Source: Xanthobacter aminoxidans | GTDB taxonomy: Bacteria; Pseudomonadota; Alphaproteobacteria; Rhizobiales; Xanthobacteraceae | NCBI RefSeq assembly: GCF_023571765.1 | Contig: NZ_JAMJXC010000009.1 | Coordinates: forward strand, 158,956 to 222,955 | Length of the DNA: 64,000 nt | Direction: 5' to 3' | Shown: piece after piece, positions 8,157 to 17,447 of the stretch | How the letters are laid out: each line of letters begins with the position of its first letter | How positions within the stretch are numbered: the stretch's first letter is position 1 | Notes under the pieces: model-generated | The model's database searches: none | What the model was told of the DNA's origin: nothing | Seen by the model: the letters and a program-made list of their open reading frames with translations, nothing else | Position numbers and translations under genes: made by a program

Positions 8157-8969
8157 ATGGAACTCGAACTCGAAGGGAAGGTGGCCCTCGTCACCGGCGG
8201 TGGCATGGGAGTCGGGCGCGCCATCTGCAAGCGCCTCGCGGCCGAAGGCGCGCGGGTCGCGGTCAACGACATCCTGCCGGAACGCTGTGCGGCGGTCGCG
8301 GCCGAGATCGCCGAGGCCGGCGGCACGGCGCTGGCGGTGCCGTTCGACATCATCGACCTTGACGCCGCCCGTGCGGGCGTGGCCCGGATCGCAGAAGCGC
8401 TCGGTCCTGTGGACATTCTCGTCAACAATGCCGGCGTGGTGCCGGAGCGGCGCACCGGAGAGATCGGCATGCCGACCTTCCGGGAGATGGCGCCGCATTT
8501 CTGGAAGAAGATCGTCGATCTCAACTATTATGGCGTCATGAACTGCGTGGCCGCCGTGGCGGATTCCATGGTGGAGCGGCGCGCCGGCAAGATCGTGTCG
8601 ATGGTGTCGGACGCCGGCCGTGTCGGCGAACCGCGCATGGCAGTCTATTCGGGGGCAAAGGCCGCCATCATCGGTTTCTCCCGCGCCATCGCCAAGGAGC
8701 TGGGGCCGCACGGCATCACGGTCAATGCCGTGTCCCTGTCGGCGGTCGCCCACGAAAATCCCATCGCCGGCTTCCAGAAGCTGACGGCGACGGTGGAGAG
8801 CGATGAGACCCTGCGCAAGGTGCTGCGCAACTACCCCATCGGCGAAGGCCTGGGCCGCCTGACCCGGCCGGAGGACGCGGCTGACGCGGTCGCCTTTCTG
8901 GCCTCTGCCCGCGCCGCCTACATCACCGGTCAGGTGCTGGGAGTGAATGGCGGCTTCGTCATGGTCTGA
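8157..8969 (+). CDS. Short-chain dehydrogenase/reductase (second in operon)
   Basis: 270 residues from the ATG at 8157, 4 nt after the thiolase stop; the reading frame is open further upstream but overlaps the thiolase. Cofactor motif T-G-G-G-M-G-V-G at about 14-21, Asp after beta-2 (V-N-D-I) pointing to NAD, N-N-A-G near 93, and catalytic Y-S-G-A-K. C-terminus G-V-N-G-G-F-V-M. Likely oxidises a hydroxyacyl intermediate; different cofactor preference from the SDR at 5845 is inferred from the residue after beta-2. Confidence 0.9.
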   Translation: MELELEGKVALVTGGGMGVGRAICKRLAAEGARVAVNDILPERCAAVAAEIAEAGGTALAVPFDIIDLDAARAGVARIAEALGPVDILVNNAGVVPERRTGEIGMPTFREMAPHFWKKIVDLNYYGVMNCVAAVADSMVERRAGKIVSMVSDAGRVGEPRMAVYSGAKAAIIGFSRAIAKELGPHGITVNAVSLSAVAHENPIAGFQKLTATVESDETLRKVLRNYPIGEGLGRLTRPEDAADAVAFLASARAAYITGQVLGVNGGFVMV

Positions 8970-9011
8970 GCCGCGCGCGGCAACGCACGGCGGATGAGGA
9001 GGATCTCCAGG

Positions 9012-10115
9012 ATGGATGCTCGCGAGGGGCAGGACGCGTCGCGCCCGGAGGGGGGAGCTTTGCCCCTGCGTGGACTGAAGGTGGTCGATTTCTCGACCCT
9101 TCTGCCCGGCCCGTTCGCCACGCTGATGCTGGCAGAGGCTGGCGCGGACGTGGTCAAGATCGAGCGTCCGGGCAAGGGCGACGAGATGCGCGGCTACGAG
9201 CCGCGCGTCGGGCCGGACAGCGCCATATTCGCGCTGCTCAATCGCGGCAAGGCCAGCGTTGCGCTGGATCTGAAGTCCCCGGACGGTCTTGCACAGGCAA
9301 AGGAGCTTGCGCGCGGCGCGGATATCCTCGTCGAGCAGTTCCGTCCCGGCGTCATGGCGCGGCTCGGCCTCTCCTACGAAGCGCTTTCGGCGGAAAATCC
9401 GCGTCTCATCTATTGCTCCATCACGGGTTACGGACAGGACGGTCCGAAGGCGCATGTCGCCGCGCACGACATGAACTACGGCGCCGACGCGGGGCTCCTC
9501 TCGCTGGTGTCCGACAGCGACGGCACCCCGTCGCTTCTGCCGATCCCGCTGGCCGATATCGGCGGGGGAACCTATCCCGCCATCATCAACATTCTGATGG
9601 CCGTGATCGAGCGCACCCAGACCGGGCGCGGGCGGCATCTCGATATCTCCATGACGGACAATCTGTTCCCGTTCCTCTACTGGACGCTCGCCGGCGTCGC
9701 GGCTGGCCAATGGCCGTCGCCCAATGGCGAACTCATCACCGGCGGCTCGCCCCGCTATGCCATCTATCGCACCGCCGATGGCCGGCACCTGGCGGCGGCT
9801 CCCCTGGAGGATCAGTTCTGGCGGACCTTCTGCGCGGTGCTCGGCCTGAGCGAGAACGCGAGCAAGGCCGACGTGGCGACGGCCGTGGCGGCGCGCCCCT
9901 CGGGCGACCTCATAGCCGCATTCGCCGGCAAGGACGCCTGCGTGTCGCTCGTCGCCTCCATCAAGGAAGCCATGGCCGACCCTCATGTCGCCGCCCGCGA
10001 CCTCTTTCGCCGCCGCATTGCGAGCAAGGCCGGAACGATCGCCGCGTTGCCGCTGCCGCTCGTGGAAGCCTACCGCGATCCTGAAGAGACGAAGCCGTTT
10101 CCCGATCTCGGGTGA
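9012..10115 (+). CDS. Alpha-methylacyl-CoA racemase-like CaiB/BaiF protein
   Basis: 367 residues from the ATG at 9012, which has AGGAGGA upstream; an ATG at 8994 would put that ribosome site inside the gene. Within the CaiB/BaiF fold it has the catalytic set of alpha-methylacyl-CoA racemases: His152-Asp153 in A-A-H-D-M-N-Y, Asp182 in L-A-D-I-G-G-G and Glu266 in A-P-L-E-D-Q-F, with spacing close to the mycobacterial MCR residues His126, Asp156 and Glu241. It would therefore epimerise a 2-methyl-branched acyl-CoA so that S-specific dehydrogenases can act. This points to a branched-chain substrate for the operon. Racemase activity is inference from these residues. Confidence 0.85.
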   Translation: MDAREGQDASRPEGGALPLRGLKVVDFSTLLPGPFATLMLAEAGADVVKIERPGKGDEMRGYEPRVGPDSAIFALLNRGKASVALDLKSPDGLAQAKELARGADILVEQFRPGVMARLGLSYEALSAENPRLIYCSITGYGQDGPKAHVAAHDMNYGADAGLLSLVSDSDGTPSLLPIPLADIGGGTYPAIINILMAVIERTQTGRGRHLDISMTDNLFPFLYWTLAGVAAGQWPSPNGELITGGSPRYAIYRTADGRHLAAAPLEDQFWRTFCAVLGLSENASKADVATAVAARPSGDLIAAFAGKDACVSLVASIKEAMADPHVAARDLFRRRIASKAGTIAALPLPLVEAYRDPEETKPFPDLG

Positions 10116-10192
10116 CGGCGCAAAGGGTTGAAGGGCGCGCAGTCGCCCGTGCCCGAGAAAAACGAAAAGAAAACAACGGTGGAGGAAACGCC

Positions 10193-11419
10193 ATGTCCAG
10201 GAGCAAGCATCCCATAGGATTCACGCTGTTGACCCTCGGCGCGCTTATCGCCTGGGCCGACATCGCCCAGGCACAGGTCTCCGACGATATCGTCAAGATC
10301 GGGGTGCTCGACGGTCTTTCAGGCCCTTATGCCGACCTGCAGGGCCCGGGGGACGTGGTGGCCGCCCGGATGGCGGTGGAGGATTTCGGCGGCAAGGTGC
10401 TCGGCAAGCCGGTGGAAGTGGTTGCCGGTGATCTCCAGCACAAGGTGGACGTCGGCAGCACCATCGCGCGTCGCTGGTACGATCAGGAGAAGGTGGACGC
10501 CATCTTCGGCCTCGGCGATTCCGCCGTCGCTCTGGCGGTTCAGGACATCACCCGCGAGAAGGATCGGATCAACATCGTCATCGCGGCGGGGACGCCGGCG
10601 CTGACGGGCAAGAACTGCTCGCCGAACGGCATCCACTGGACTTACGACAATTACGCCATTCCGCGCGCCACGGCTCTGGCGACCCTGAAGGATGGCGGGA
10701 ACACCTGGTTCTTCATCACCGCGGACTACGCCTTTGGCCAGTCGCTTGAGGAGAGCACGCGCCGGGTGGTGGAGGGCAGCGGCGGAAAGGTCGTGGGGGG
10801 CGTCCGCGCGCCCATTAATACCACAGACTTCTCATCCTTCATCCTTCAGGCGCAGGCATCGGGCGCGAAGGTGATCGGCCTTGCCAATGCCGGCGCCGAT
10901 ATGACCAACACGATGAAGCAGCTCGTGGAATTCGGTGTCGCGGGGAATCGGCAGCGGCCCGTCGGTCTGCTGGTGACACTCACCGATGTGCACAGCCTCG
11001 GCCTCAAGGCCGCCCAGGGGCTGACCTTCACCGAGGCCTTCTACTGGGACCAGACGCCGGAGACGCGGGCCTTTTCCAAACGTTTCCAGGCCATTCACGG
11101 CAAGCCTCCGACCATGATGCAGGCGAGCATATATGGCGCTGTCATGCACTATCTCAAGGCGGTCCAGGGTACCGGCACGGACGGTGCCAAGCCGGTGATG
11201 GCAAAGATGAAGGCCACGCCCATCAACGATTTCATGACGAAAAACGGCGAAGTGCGGGCGGATGGGCGCGTCATCCGGGACCTTTATCTGTTCCGCGTGA
11301 AGAAGCCGGAGGAGTCGAAGGGCGAATGGGACCTGCTGGAGCAGGTCGCGACCATCCCCGGCAAGGATGCGTTTCGCCCGATGAGCGAGGGGGGCTGCCC
11401 CCTGGTCTCCGGCCAGTGA
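10193..11419 (+). CDS. Branched-chain amino acid-type ABC solute-binding protein
   Basis: 408 residues from the ATG at 10193 (GGTGGAGGAAACGCC ribosome site). Signal peptide 1-29, hydrophobic core F-T-L-L-T-L-G-A-L-I-A-W, cleavage near A-Q-A^Q. The mature part is a type I periplasmic binding fold (Peripla_BP_6): I-G-V-L-D-G-L-S-G-P-Y near the start and Y-A-F-G-Q-S in the hinge region. It captures the growth substrate in the periplasm for a Liv-type importer. No permease follows directly; the nearest set is 8.5 kb downstream (19960-23337). The operon position after acid-degrading enzymes suggests an organic acid ligand rather than an amino acid. Confidence 0.9.
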   Translation: MSRSKHPIGFTLLTLGALIAWADIAQAQVSDDIVKIGVLDGLSGPYADLQGPGDVVAARMAVEDFGGKVLGKPVEVVAGDLQHKVDVGSTIARRWYDQEKVDAIFGLGDSAVALAVQDITREKDRINIVIAAGTPALTGKNCSPNGIHWTYDNYAIPRATALATLKDGGNTWFFITADYAFGQSLEESTRRVVEGSGGKVVGGVRAPINTTDFSSFILQAQASGAKVIGLANAGADMTNTMKQLVEFGVAGNRQRPVGLLVTLTDVHSLGLKAAQGLTFTEAFYWDQTPETRAFSKRFQAIHGKPPTMMQASIYGAVMHYLKAVQGTGTDGAKPVMAKMKATPINDFMTKNGEVRADGRVIRDLYLFRVKKPEESKGEWDLLEQVATIPGKDAFRPMSEGGCPLVSGQ

Positions 11420-11540
11420 GGATCTGAACGGCGGGGTGCGGCCCATCCACCAATGCTTCGAACCGGCGGCGGCGCGCCGCCGGTCCTGTTCCGACGCCGG
11501 CGACCGACGACGCCGGCGGTCTTCAGCGAGTCCTTCTCCG

Positions 11541-13418
11541 ATGCCAGCCCACGCCAGCTTTCCCCATCTCTTCACACCGCTCCAGCTCAGGGCGAAAACG
11601 GCGCGCAATCGGTTGATCGTACCGGCCATGGCGACCCATTTCGCCGAGCCTGACGGTTCGGCGGGCGAGCGCCTTGCCGCTTATCTGGAGGCCCGCGCCG
11701 AGGGCGGCTTTGGGATCGTGGTGACGGAGAATATCGGTGTGCACCCGGGAGGGCGGGTGATGGCCCGAATGCTTATGGCGGAGGATGAGTCCCGGATCGC
11801 GGGCCTCGCGCGCCTCGCCACGGCGATCCGCGGCCATGGGGCCCTCGCCATCGGGCAGATCAACCACGGCGGCCGGCAAACCTCCAGCCGCCTGACCGGG
11901 CAGGAGCTTGTCGCCCCCTCGGCAATCGCATGCCCGCTGATGCGTGAAATGCCCCGGGCATTGTCGGCGGACGAGATTCCCGCGTTGCAGGAGGCCTATG
12001 TGGCGGCGGCGGGGAGGCTGGAGAAGGCGGGATTTGACGGCGTGGAGATCCATGCCGCCCATGGCTATCTGGCCGCCTCTTTCCTTTCCGCCTATTCCAA
12101 CCGGCGCGAGGATGCCTATGGCGGCTCGCCGGAGAACCGCCTGCGCTTCCTTGCGGGCATCGTCGCGGGCATTCGGGTCCGTTGCAGTCCCGACTTTCTT
12201 CTCTTCGTGCGCATGAGCGTGGAGGAATTCGTCCCGGATGGACTCGTTCCGGCGGACGTCGTGGCGATCTCCCGGCAACTGGAGGCGCTGGGGTGCGACG
12301 TGATCTCCCTGTCCGTGGGCGTCTATGAATCCTACAACCAACTGACCATGTTGTCCGGCGAGCCGGAAGGCCCCTGGCTGGACCGCGCCGGCGTGGTGCG
12401 GCGGGCCATCGGCATTCCGGTGGTGGGGGTCGGTCGCATCAAGCGCCCGGAACGCGCAGAGGCGGCGCTGGCGGAAGGCAAGATCGACCTCGCGGCGATC
12501 GGGCGTGGATCGATCACCGATCCGGATTTTCCGAACCGTTTGTACCGAGGCGCGGGGCCGGCGGCGGTTGCTTGCATGTCGTGCAATCTCTGCCTCGGCC
12601 GCAGCGCACGACCGGAGATGATCTGCCCGGTCAATCCCTTCGTCGGCCGCGAGCGAGATCTGGCTCCGCCCGCCCCGAAACAGGGCATGCGGCTGCTGGT
12701 GCAGGGCGCCGGCTTCGCGGCCCTCACGGCCGCCTGGCTCGCGGCGCGCCGGGGCCTTGATGTCACTTTGGCCCATGGCGCGCAGCCGCTCGGAGGCATG
12801 CAGGCGTGGCGCAGCCGGGTGCCGGGTCAGGCGGAATATGCTGTCGCCGTGCGTGCGGTCGTGGAACGCGCCCGCGCCGAGGGCGTGGACATCCGGCCCG
12901 GCAGAGTGGCCCCCGCAGGTTTCGACCTGATCTGGCGCGAGCGCCGCCTCGAGCCGGCTCGCATCGATGCGGCATCGGCGTCAAAGACGGTTGTGACCGC
13001 CTACGCCGTGCTTGCCGACACAGCGGGCTCGATCAAGGGCCGCGTGCTGGTTGCCGGGGATGACCTTGCCGCCGTGGATGCGGCCCTGCTCTTGGCGGAT
13101 CGAGGCCTCGCCGTCACGCTCCGCACTCCTGCGCGGGACATCGGGTTTGACGCTCATCCGGGCTTTCGCGTTCTCAACCGCCGACTGCTGCTGGAGCGCG
13201 GGGCGCAAATTGACATATCGGTCGCTGATCCCTGCGATCACGTGCAGAACTTCGATGCTGTCGTTGTCGGCAGGCTCGACGCTGCGTCTTCGGCCGATCC
13301 CCAGCTCTGGCACACCGACTGGGGAAATCCGGCCGATGCCCAGATCGACGATTGCTACGAACCGGGCGCCCTGGCTCAAGCCGTCTATCGGGCCGTAGAG
13401 CTGACGCAATCCTTTTGA
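11541..13418 (+). CDS. 2,4-dienoyl-CoA reductase-type NADH:flavin oxidoreductase (OYE with Fe-S)
   Basis: 625 residues from ATG 11541; an in-frame GTG-like upstream extension is Arg-rich and not protein-like. N-terminal old yellow enzyme TIM barrel binding FMN (to ~360), with H-A-A-H-G-Y-L-A-A-S-F and Y-G-G-S-P-E-N-R-L-R. A 4Fe-4S site follows: C-M-S-C-N-L-C then 10 residues to I-C-P-V-N. The C-terminal FAD/NAD(P) part begins with L-L-V-Q-G-A-G-F-A-A-L. It would reduce an enoyl or dienoyl-CoA or a ring double bond. The dinucleotide motif ends in Ala rather than Gly and the C-terminal domain is short, so it is a divergent member. Confidence 0.85.
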   Translation: MPAHASFPHLFTPLQLRAKTARNRLIVPAMATHFAEPDGSAGERLAAYLEARAEGGFGIVVTENIGVHPGGRVMARMLMAEDESRIAGLARLATAIRGHGALAIGQINHGGRQTSSRLTGQELVAPSAIACPLMREMPRALSADEIPALQEAYVAAAGRLEKAGFDGVEIHAAHGYLAASFLSAYSNRREDAYGGSPENRLRFLAGIVAGIRVRCSPDFLLFVRMSVEEFVPDGLVPADVVAISRQLEALGCDVISLSVGVYESYNQLTMLSGEPEGPWLDRAGVVRRAIGIPVVGVGRIKRPERAEAALAEGKIDLAAIGRGSITDPDFPNRLYRGAGPAAVACMSCNLCLGRSARPEMICPVNPFVGRERDLAPPAPKQGMRLLVQGAGFAALTAAWLAARRGLDVTLAHGAQPLGGMQAWRSRVPGQAEYAVAVRAVVERARAEGVDIRPGRVAPAGFDLIWRERRLEPARIDAASASKTVVTAYAVLADTAGSIKGRVLVAGDDLAAVDAALLLADRGLAVTLRTPARDIGFDAHPGFRVLNRRLLLERGAQIDISVADPCDHVQNFDAVVVGRLDAASSADPQLWHTDWGNPADAQIDDCYEPGALAQAVYRAVELTQSF

Positions 13419-13820
13419 CATCCGTCGGTTTGCGACGGTGAGCTTTAGATCATAGAGCGGCAGAATGCGGTAGGGCCGGCCGTTCTCCCCCTCCCGTGAA
13501 GCCAAATTCGGCCAGCGGCCGATCTCAGGTTCAAGCGCCCTGACGTGATCGGCGGGAGCGCCATCGGCTCGCACCGCACCCTCCGCCGGTGTCCAGCAGA
13601 AGCGCGCCCCTTGGACAGGAAACCAGCGCCAGCGAGATCGACACTGCGACGTGCCGGCCGGACCGCACCGAGCTCCGGCCGGTTTGCGCTCGGGGGCACT
13701 TCCCCCTTGCGGTGCGCAGTTTGATCCGATACCCCTACTATAAAGATATAAAACTTACTCACGAGTTTTGCGGTCGCCTTGAACTGCGGAACCGATGAGT
13801 TTTGATGGGGAGGAGCGGGT
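13419..13820. other. 402-bp intergenic region with possible terminator and promoter
   Basis: Just after the ene-reductase stop is a 6-bp hairpin, CCGTCG (13422-13427) with CGACGG (13433-13438), without a T-run, a weak terminator candidate. The middle is GC-rich and holds no convincing gene on either strand. Near the right end is an AT-rich stretch, 13733-13765, likely the promoter of the solute-binding protein gene at 13821. Nothing else was recognised. Confidence 0.4.
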
Positions 13821-14990
13821 ATGGTTCGGATGGGATCAGGAGGAGGCGCGCTGCTCGCGGGCGCCGCCATGGCGCTGTTGCTCGCGCCGGTTGGCGCCGT
13901 GCGGGCCCAGACGCCGGTCAAGATCGGTGTGGTGGAAGGCCTGAGCGGACCGCCGGCCATCGTCGACTTCGGCGAGAGCTACCTGCAAGGCGTCAAGCTG
14001 GCGCTGGAAGACTACAAGGCGAAGGGTGGCAAGACGCCAATAGAGCTTGTGGTCTATGATGACGAGGCCAATCCCCAGCGCGCTGTTTCGGTGGTCCAGC
14101 GCCTGATCCAGAACGATGGCGTCGCTGGCGTCATCGGCACGGTGTCGAGCGGCAATGTCATGGCCTTTGCCCCCGTGCTCCAGCGCGCCGGCGTGCCGCT
14201 CATCGCCGGGCCGTCAGCCGCCACGGACATCACCACCAAGTTCATCGACCAGAAGCCGAGCTTCATCTTCCGCTGCTCGATGATCGAGAAATACCAGATC
14301 GACGCGATCCTCGATTGGGCGGTGAAGAACTACAAGAAGATCGGCCTGCTGCACTCGACCACCGGCTACGGCAACTTCGCCGCACAGGAGGCGACCGCCG
14401 GCCTGAAGGCGCGCGGCGTGGAGCTTGCGGCAGTCGAGGCGGCAGCGCCGGGCGTCAACGACCTGACGCCACAGATGATCAAGATGCGCGATGCCGGCGT
14501 CGATCTCATCCTGCACTTTCACGAGTCGTTCGAGCTGCCGTATCGGCCCCTGCCGCGGCTCGACTACAAGCCGACCTTCGCCGGCAACTGGGGCCTCTCC
14601 TCGCTGAAGGTGAAGGACATCGTGGGCGTCGAAGCCATCCAGGGCACCGCCATGGGCCAGGCTCTCGACCTCTCCGATCCGAAGGCGCAGGCCTTCAACA
14701 AGCGCATGACCGAGAAATACGGCAAGGACTATCGCTGGCCGGTGGTCGCCGCGCTCGGCTATGACGCGGGCCAGATCATGTTCGCCGCCGTGGACAAGGT
14801 CGGCAAGTCGGACCCGGCGAAGCTGCGGGATGCCATCGAGAACATCGACGGCGTCCAGGCGGTCTCCGCCACGCCGGCGAAGCCGTTCGGGCCGAACGAC
14901 CACGAATGCCTCGGCCAGGGCGACATCTTCCTCGGCATCTGGAAGGGCGACACGGTGGTGCCCGCGCCGAAGCTGATGCCCCAGAAGTAG
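13821..14990 (+). CDS. Branched-chain amino acid-type ABC solute-binding protein (second)
   Basis: 389 residues, start at ATG 13821 after GGGGAGGAGCGGGT. Signal peptide about 1-29 ending in V-R-A-Q. Peripla_BP_6 fold: I-G-V-V-E-G-L-S-G-P-P, then I-G-T-V-S-S-G-N-V for ligand contact and S-T-T-G-Y-G-N-F-A in the second lobe. It stands alone with its own AT-rich promoter region. It is a likely partner of the LivH/LivMG/LivF set at 19960-23337, from which it is separated by the TetR gene and the ligase-thiolase operon. The ligand is unknown; context suggests an aromatic or aliphatic acid. Confidence 0.9.
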   Translation: MVRMGSGGGALLAGAAMALLLAPVGAVRAQTPVKIGVVEGLSGPPAIVDFGESYLQGVKLALEDYKAKGGKTPIELVVYDDEANPQRAVSVVQRLIQNDGVAGVIGTVSSGNVMAFAPVLQRAGVPLIAGPSAATDITTKFIDQKPSFIFRCSMIEKYQIDAILDWAVKNYKKIGLLHSTTGYGNFAAQEATAGLKARGVELAAVEAAAPGVNDLTPQMIKMRDAGVDLILHFHESFELPYRPLPRLDYKPTFAGNWGLSSLKVKDIVGVEAIQGTAMGQALDLSDPKAQAFNKRMTEKYGKDYRWPVVAALGYDAGQIMFAAVDKVGKSDPAKLRDAIENIDGVQAVSATPAKPFGPNDHECLGQGDIFLGIWKGDTVVPAPKLMPQK

Positions 14991-15043
14991 CCGCGCCGTT
15001 CGGCCGCCGGGGCGATCACGGTCCGGCGGCGCGAGGGGAGGGA

Positions 15044-15724
15044 TCAGGCCTGTGACTTCGCTCTCTTGCGCGTGGGCTTCGGCGACGCCGGGGCCGCAAG
15101 GCCGGAGATCAGGAGAGCCGCGAAGCTCTCCATGATCTCCTCCGGCGTGTTGGGGCCGGAATCCCGATACCAGGCCGGAATCCAGTTGACCACGCCGAGG
15201 GCGAACAGGCTCGCGAGCTTCGGGTCGCAGGGGCCGATGGAGCCGTCGGCGACGCCAAGGGCGATCAGTTCCTTCGTGGCGGCGCTGATGCGCTTTCGGC
15301 GCGCCACCACGTTCGCGCGATCTTCAGGTGCCAGCGAATCCACGTCGGTGAGCACCGGGCAGTTTCCAAGGTCGCCGAAGATGCCTTCCATGTAGCGACG
15401 CAGGTAGATGATCAGCTTTTCGAGGCCCGTCCCGTCATGGGCCGCGGCGAGGGCGAGGCCCGCCTCGCCATTGTCCATGGCCACCTGGTGGCAGGCGTAG
15501 AGCAGCTCCTGCTTGCTCTTGAAATACTGGTAGAGCGTCGGCTTCGACACGCCGAGAACCGACGCCACATCATCCATGGACGTGTTGGCGAAGCCGCGGC
15601 GGTTGAAGGCGGATGCCGCCACCCGCAGCACCGCCTCGCGCTTGCGACGGCGCTGCTCGTCTCTGTCGAAGGCCGCACGCCCCGGCGCGGGAGCGCGGGT
15701 CGCCGCGCTGGGAGTGTCACTCAT
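15044..15724 (-). CDS. TetR family transcriptional regulator
   Basis: 226 residues from the Met at complement 15724 (M-S-D-T-P-S); an upstream in-frame Met adds 31 residues of unlikely sequence. The N-terminal helix-turn-helix is clear: T-S-M-D-D-V-A-S-V-L-G-V-S-K-P-T-L-Y-Q-Y-F-K at about 49-70. A basic stretch R-R-R-K-R-E precedes it. The C-terminal ligand domain is TetR_C-like. The gene is divergent from the acyl-CoA ligase operon at 15891, with a palindrome just before that start, so it most likely represses ligase-thiolase-hydratase-transporter genes and is released by an acyl-CoA. The effector is inferred only from context. Confidence 0.9.
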   Translation of the reverse strand: MSDTPSAATRAPAPGRAAFDRDEQRRRKREAVLRVAASAFNRRGFANTSMDDVASVLGVSKPTLYQYFKSKQELLYACHQVAMDNGEAGLALAAAHDGTGLEKLIIYLRRYMEGIFGDLGNCPVLTDVDSLAPEDRANVVARRKRISAATKELIALGVADGSIGPCDPKLASLFALGVVNWIPAWYRDSGPNTPEEIMESFAALLISGLAAPASPKPTRKRAKSQA

Positions 15725-15856
15725 GAACTGGCAGGTCCTGCTTTCGGCGATAACGAGGAGCGGCTTCCCGGAGAACGCATCCGGCGCGCCGACCTCCGAA
15801 CAAATACTGTGTCGCATGCTTGCATAAAACTCACAAAACAGCTAGCCTGACTCATC

Positions 15857-15872
15857 AGTAAATATAACTACT
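15857..15872. promoter_or_regulatory. Candidate TetR operator
   Basis: AGTAAATATAACTACT reads as an imperfect palindrome, AGTA-N2-TATA-N2-TACT (12 of 16 positions symmetric). It lies in the AT-rich gap between the divergent TetR gene and the ligase operon and ends 18 nt before the ligase ATG, next to its GGGAGGG ribosome site. Position and symmetry fit autoregulation and repression by the adjacent TetR protein. Confidence 0.5.
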
Positions 15873-15890
15873 AAATGGTAGGGAGGGCCG

Positions 15891-17447
15891 ATGAGCATCG
15901 CCACGCTCATCCTGCAGACCGCGCGACGCCTGCCGGACAAACCCGCGATCACCGACGCCAACGGTACCCTCACCTACGCCGCCTTCGCCGATCGGTCGGC
16001 CCGGATCGCCGGCGGCTTGCGCGCGATGGATCTCAAGCCGGGCGCGCGTGTCGTGCTGTTCATGGAGAACACCGGCGCTTTCTTCGAATGCCTCTTCGGC
16101 TGCTGGATCGCCGGCCTGTGCGCCGTGCCGGTCAACGCCAAGCTGCATCCGCGCGAGGTGATCGGCATCGCGGCAGATGCGGAGGCCGAAGCGCTCTTCA
16201 CCACGCCCGGCCTGTCCGAGGCCCTTGCGGCCGAGATCGATGCCCTCGCCCAGCTCGCGATCATAACGACCGGCTCCGAGGCCTATGCGCGCCTTGTCGC
16301 CGCCGAGCCCATCGCCTGCGAGGATGCGGCGCCGGAAGAACGCGCCTGGCTGTTCTACACCTCCGGCACCACCGGCAAGCCCAAGGGCGCGATGCTCAGC
16401 CATCGCAACCTCCTGGCCATGTCGCTCGCCTACTATGCCGATGTCGATCCCATCGACACCGATGACACCCACATCGCATGCGCGCCGGTCTCCCACGGCG
16501 CGGGCCTCTACGCCTTGCCCTTCCTGATGAAGGGGGCGCATCAGGTGGTGCTGCCGGGCTTCGATGTGGAGGAGGTGCTGGAGGCCATCGCGCGCTACAG
16601 CAAGGTCGCGCTTTTCGCCGCCCCCACCATGCTCACGCGCATGGTGAACCATCCGGCGACGCTCTGCGCGGATCTGTCCAACCTAAAGACCATCTACTAT
16701 GGCGGCGCACCCATGTACGTCGCCGACCTGAAGCAGGCCCTGCGCGTCATCGGCCCGAAGCTGTGCCAGATCTTCGGCCAGGGCGAATCCCCCATGACCA
16801 TCACCTTGCTGCCGAAGGCGCTGCATGTGCGCGCCGATGGTGCTCCGGCCGACGACGCCGTGCTGGGCTCCTGCGGCTTCCCCCGCTCCGGGCAGGAGGT
16901 GCGGGTGGTCGACGAGAACGGGCATGATCTCCCGCCCGGCGAGGTGGGCGAGGTCATCACCCGCAGCGATTGCGTGATGGAAGGCTACTGGAACAACCCC
17001 GCCGGCACGGCAGCCGCCCTGCGCGACGGCTGGCTCTACACCGGCGATGTCGGCAGCCTCGACGCGCGCGGCTACCTCACGCTGCGCGACCGCTCCAAGG
17101 ACCTCATCATCTCCGGCGGCAGCAACATCTATCCCCGCGAGGTGGAGGAGGTGCTGCTGCGCCATGAAGGCGTGCTGGAGGTGTCCGTCATCGGCGCGCC
17201 TCATCCCGACTGGGGCGAGGAGGTGGTGGCGTTCGTCGCCGTGCGCCCGGGGGCGGAGGTCGACTCTTCCGAGCTGGACCAGCTCTGCCTCGACAACATC
17301 GCCCGCTTCAAGCGACCCAAGCGCTACCGCTTCGAGGCGGCGCTGCCGAAGAACAACTACGGCAAGATCCTCAAGACCGAGCTGCGCCGCCGGCTTGCCG
17401 AGGCCGATGCCGCAGCGGGTGTCCAGGACCAGGGAGCCACCTCATGA
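15891..17447 (+). CDS. AMP-forming acyl-CoA synthetase (second)
   Basis: 518 residues, ATG after GGGAGGGCCG. Adenylate-forming enzyme: P-loop Y-T-S-G-T-T-G-K-P-K-G at 156-166, A8 R-D-R-S-K-D-L-I-I-S-G-G at about 400-411, and catalytic Lys in N-Y-G-K-I near residue 490. It is not a close copy of the ligase at 4226, so the two operons probably activate different acids. It is first in an operon with thiolase, enoyl-CoA hydratase family, DUF35 and Liv transport genes, behind the TetR control region; the stop overlaps the thiolase start. Confidence 0.93.
   Translation: MSIATLILQTARRLPDKPAITDANGTLTYAAFADRSARIAGGLRAMDLKPGARVVLFMENTGAFFECLFGCWIAGLCAVPVNAKLHPREVIGIAADAEAEALFTTPGLSEALAAEIDALAQLAIITTGSEAYARLVAAEPIACEDAAPEERAWLFYTSGTTGKPKGAMLSHRNLLAMSLAYYADVDPIDTDDTHIACAPVSHGAGLYALPFLMKGAHQVVLPGFDVEEVLEAIARYSKVALFAAPTMLTRMVNHPATLCADLSNLKTIYYGGAPMYVADLKQALRVIGPKLCQIFGQGESPMTITLLPKALHVRADGAPADDAVLGSCGFPRSGQEVRVVDENGHDLPPGEVGEVITRSDCVMEGYWNNPAGTAAALRDGWLYTGDVGSLDARGYLTLRDRSKDLIISGGSNIYPREVEEVLLRHEGVLEVSVIGAPHPDWGEEVVAFVAVRPGAEVDSSELDQLCLDNIARFKRPKRYRFEAALPKNNYGKILKTELRRRLAEADAAAGVQDQGATS

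Noticed and set aside
13445..13574. Possible gene fragment on the minus strand between the ene-reductase and second solute-binding protein
   Set aside because: A short stretch reads protein-like but has no start, no recognised family and no conserved motif; not enough to call a pseudogene.
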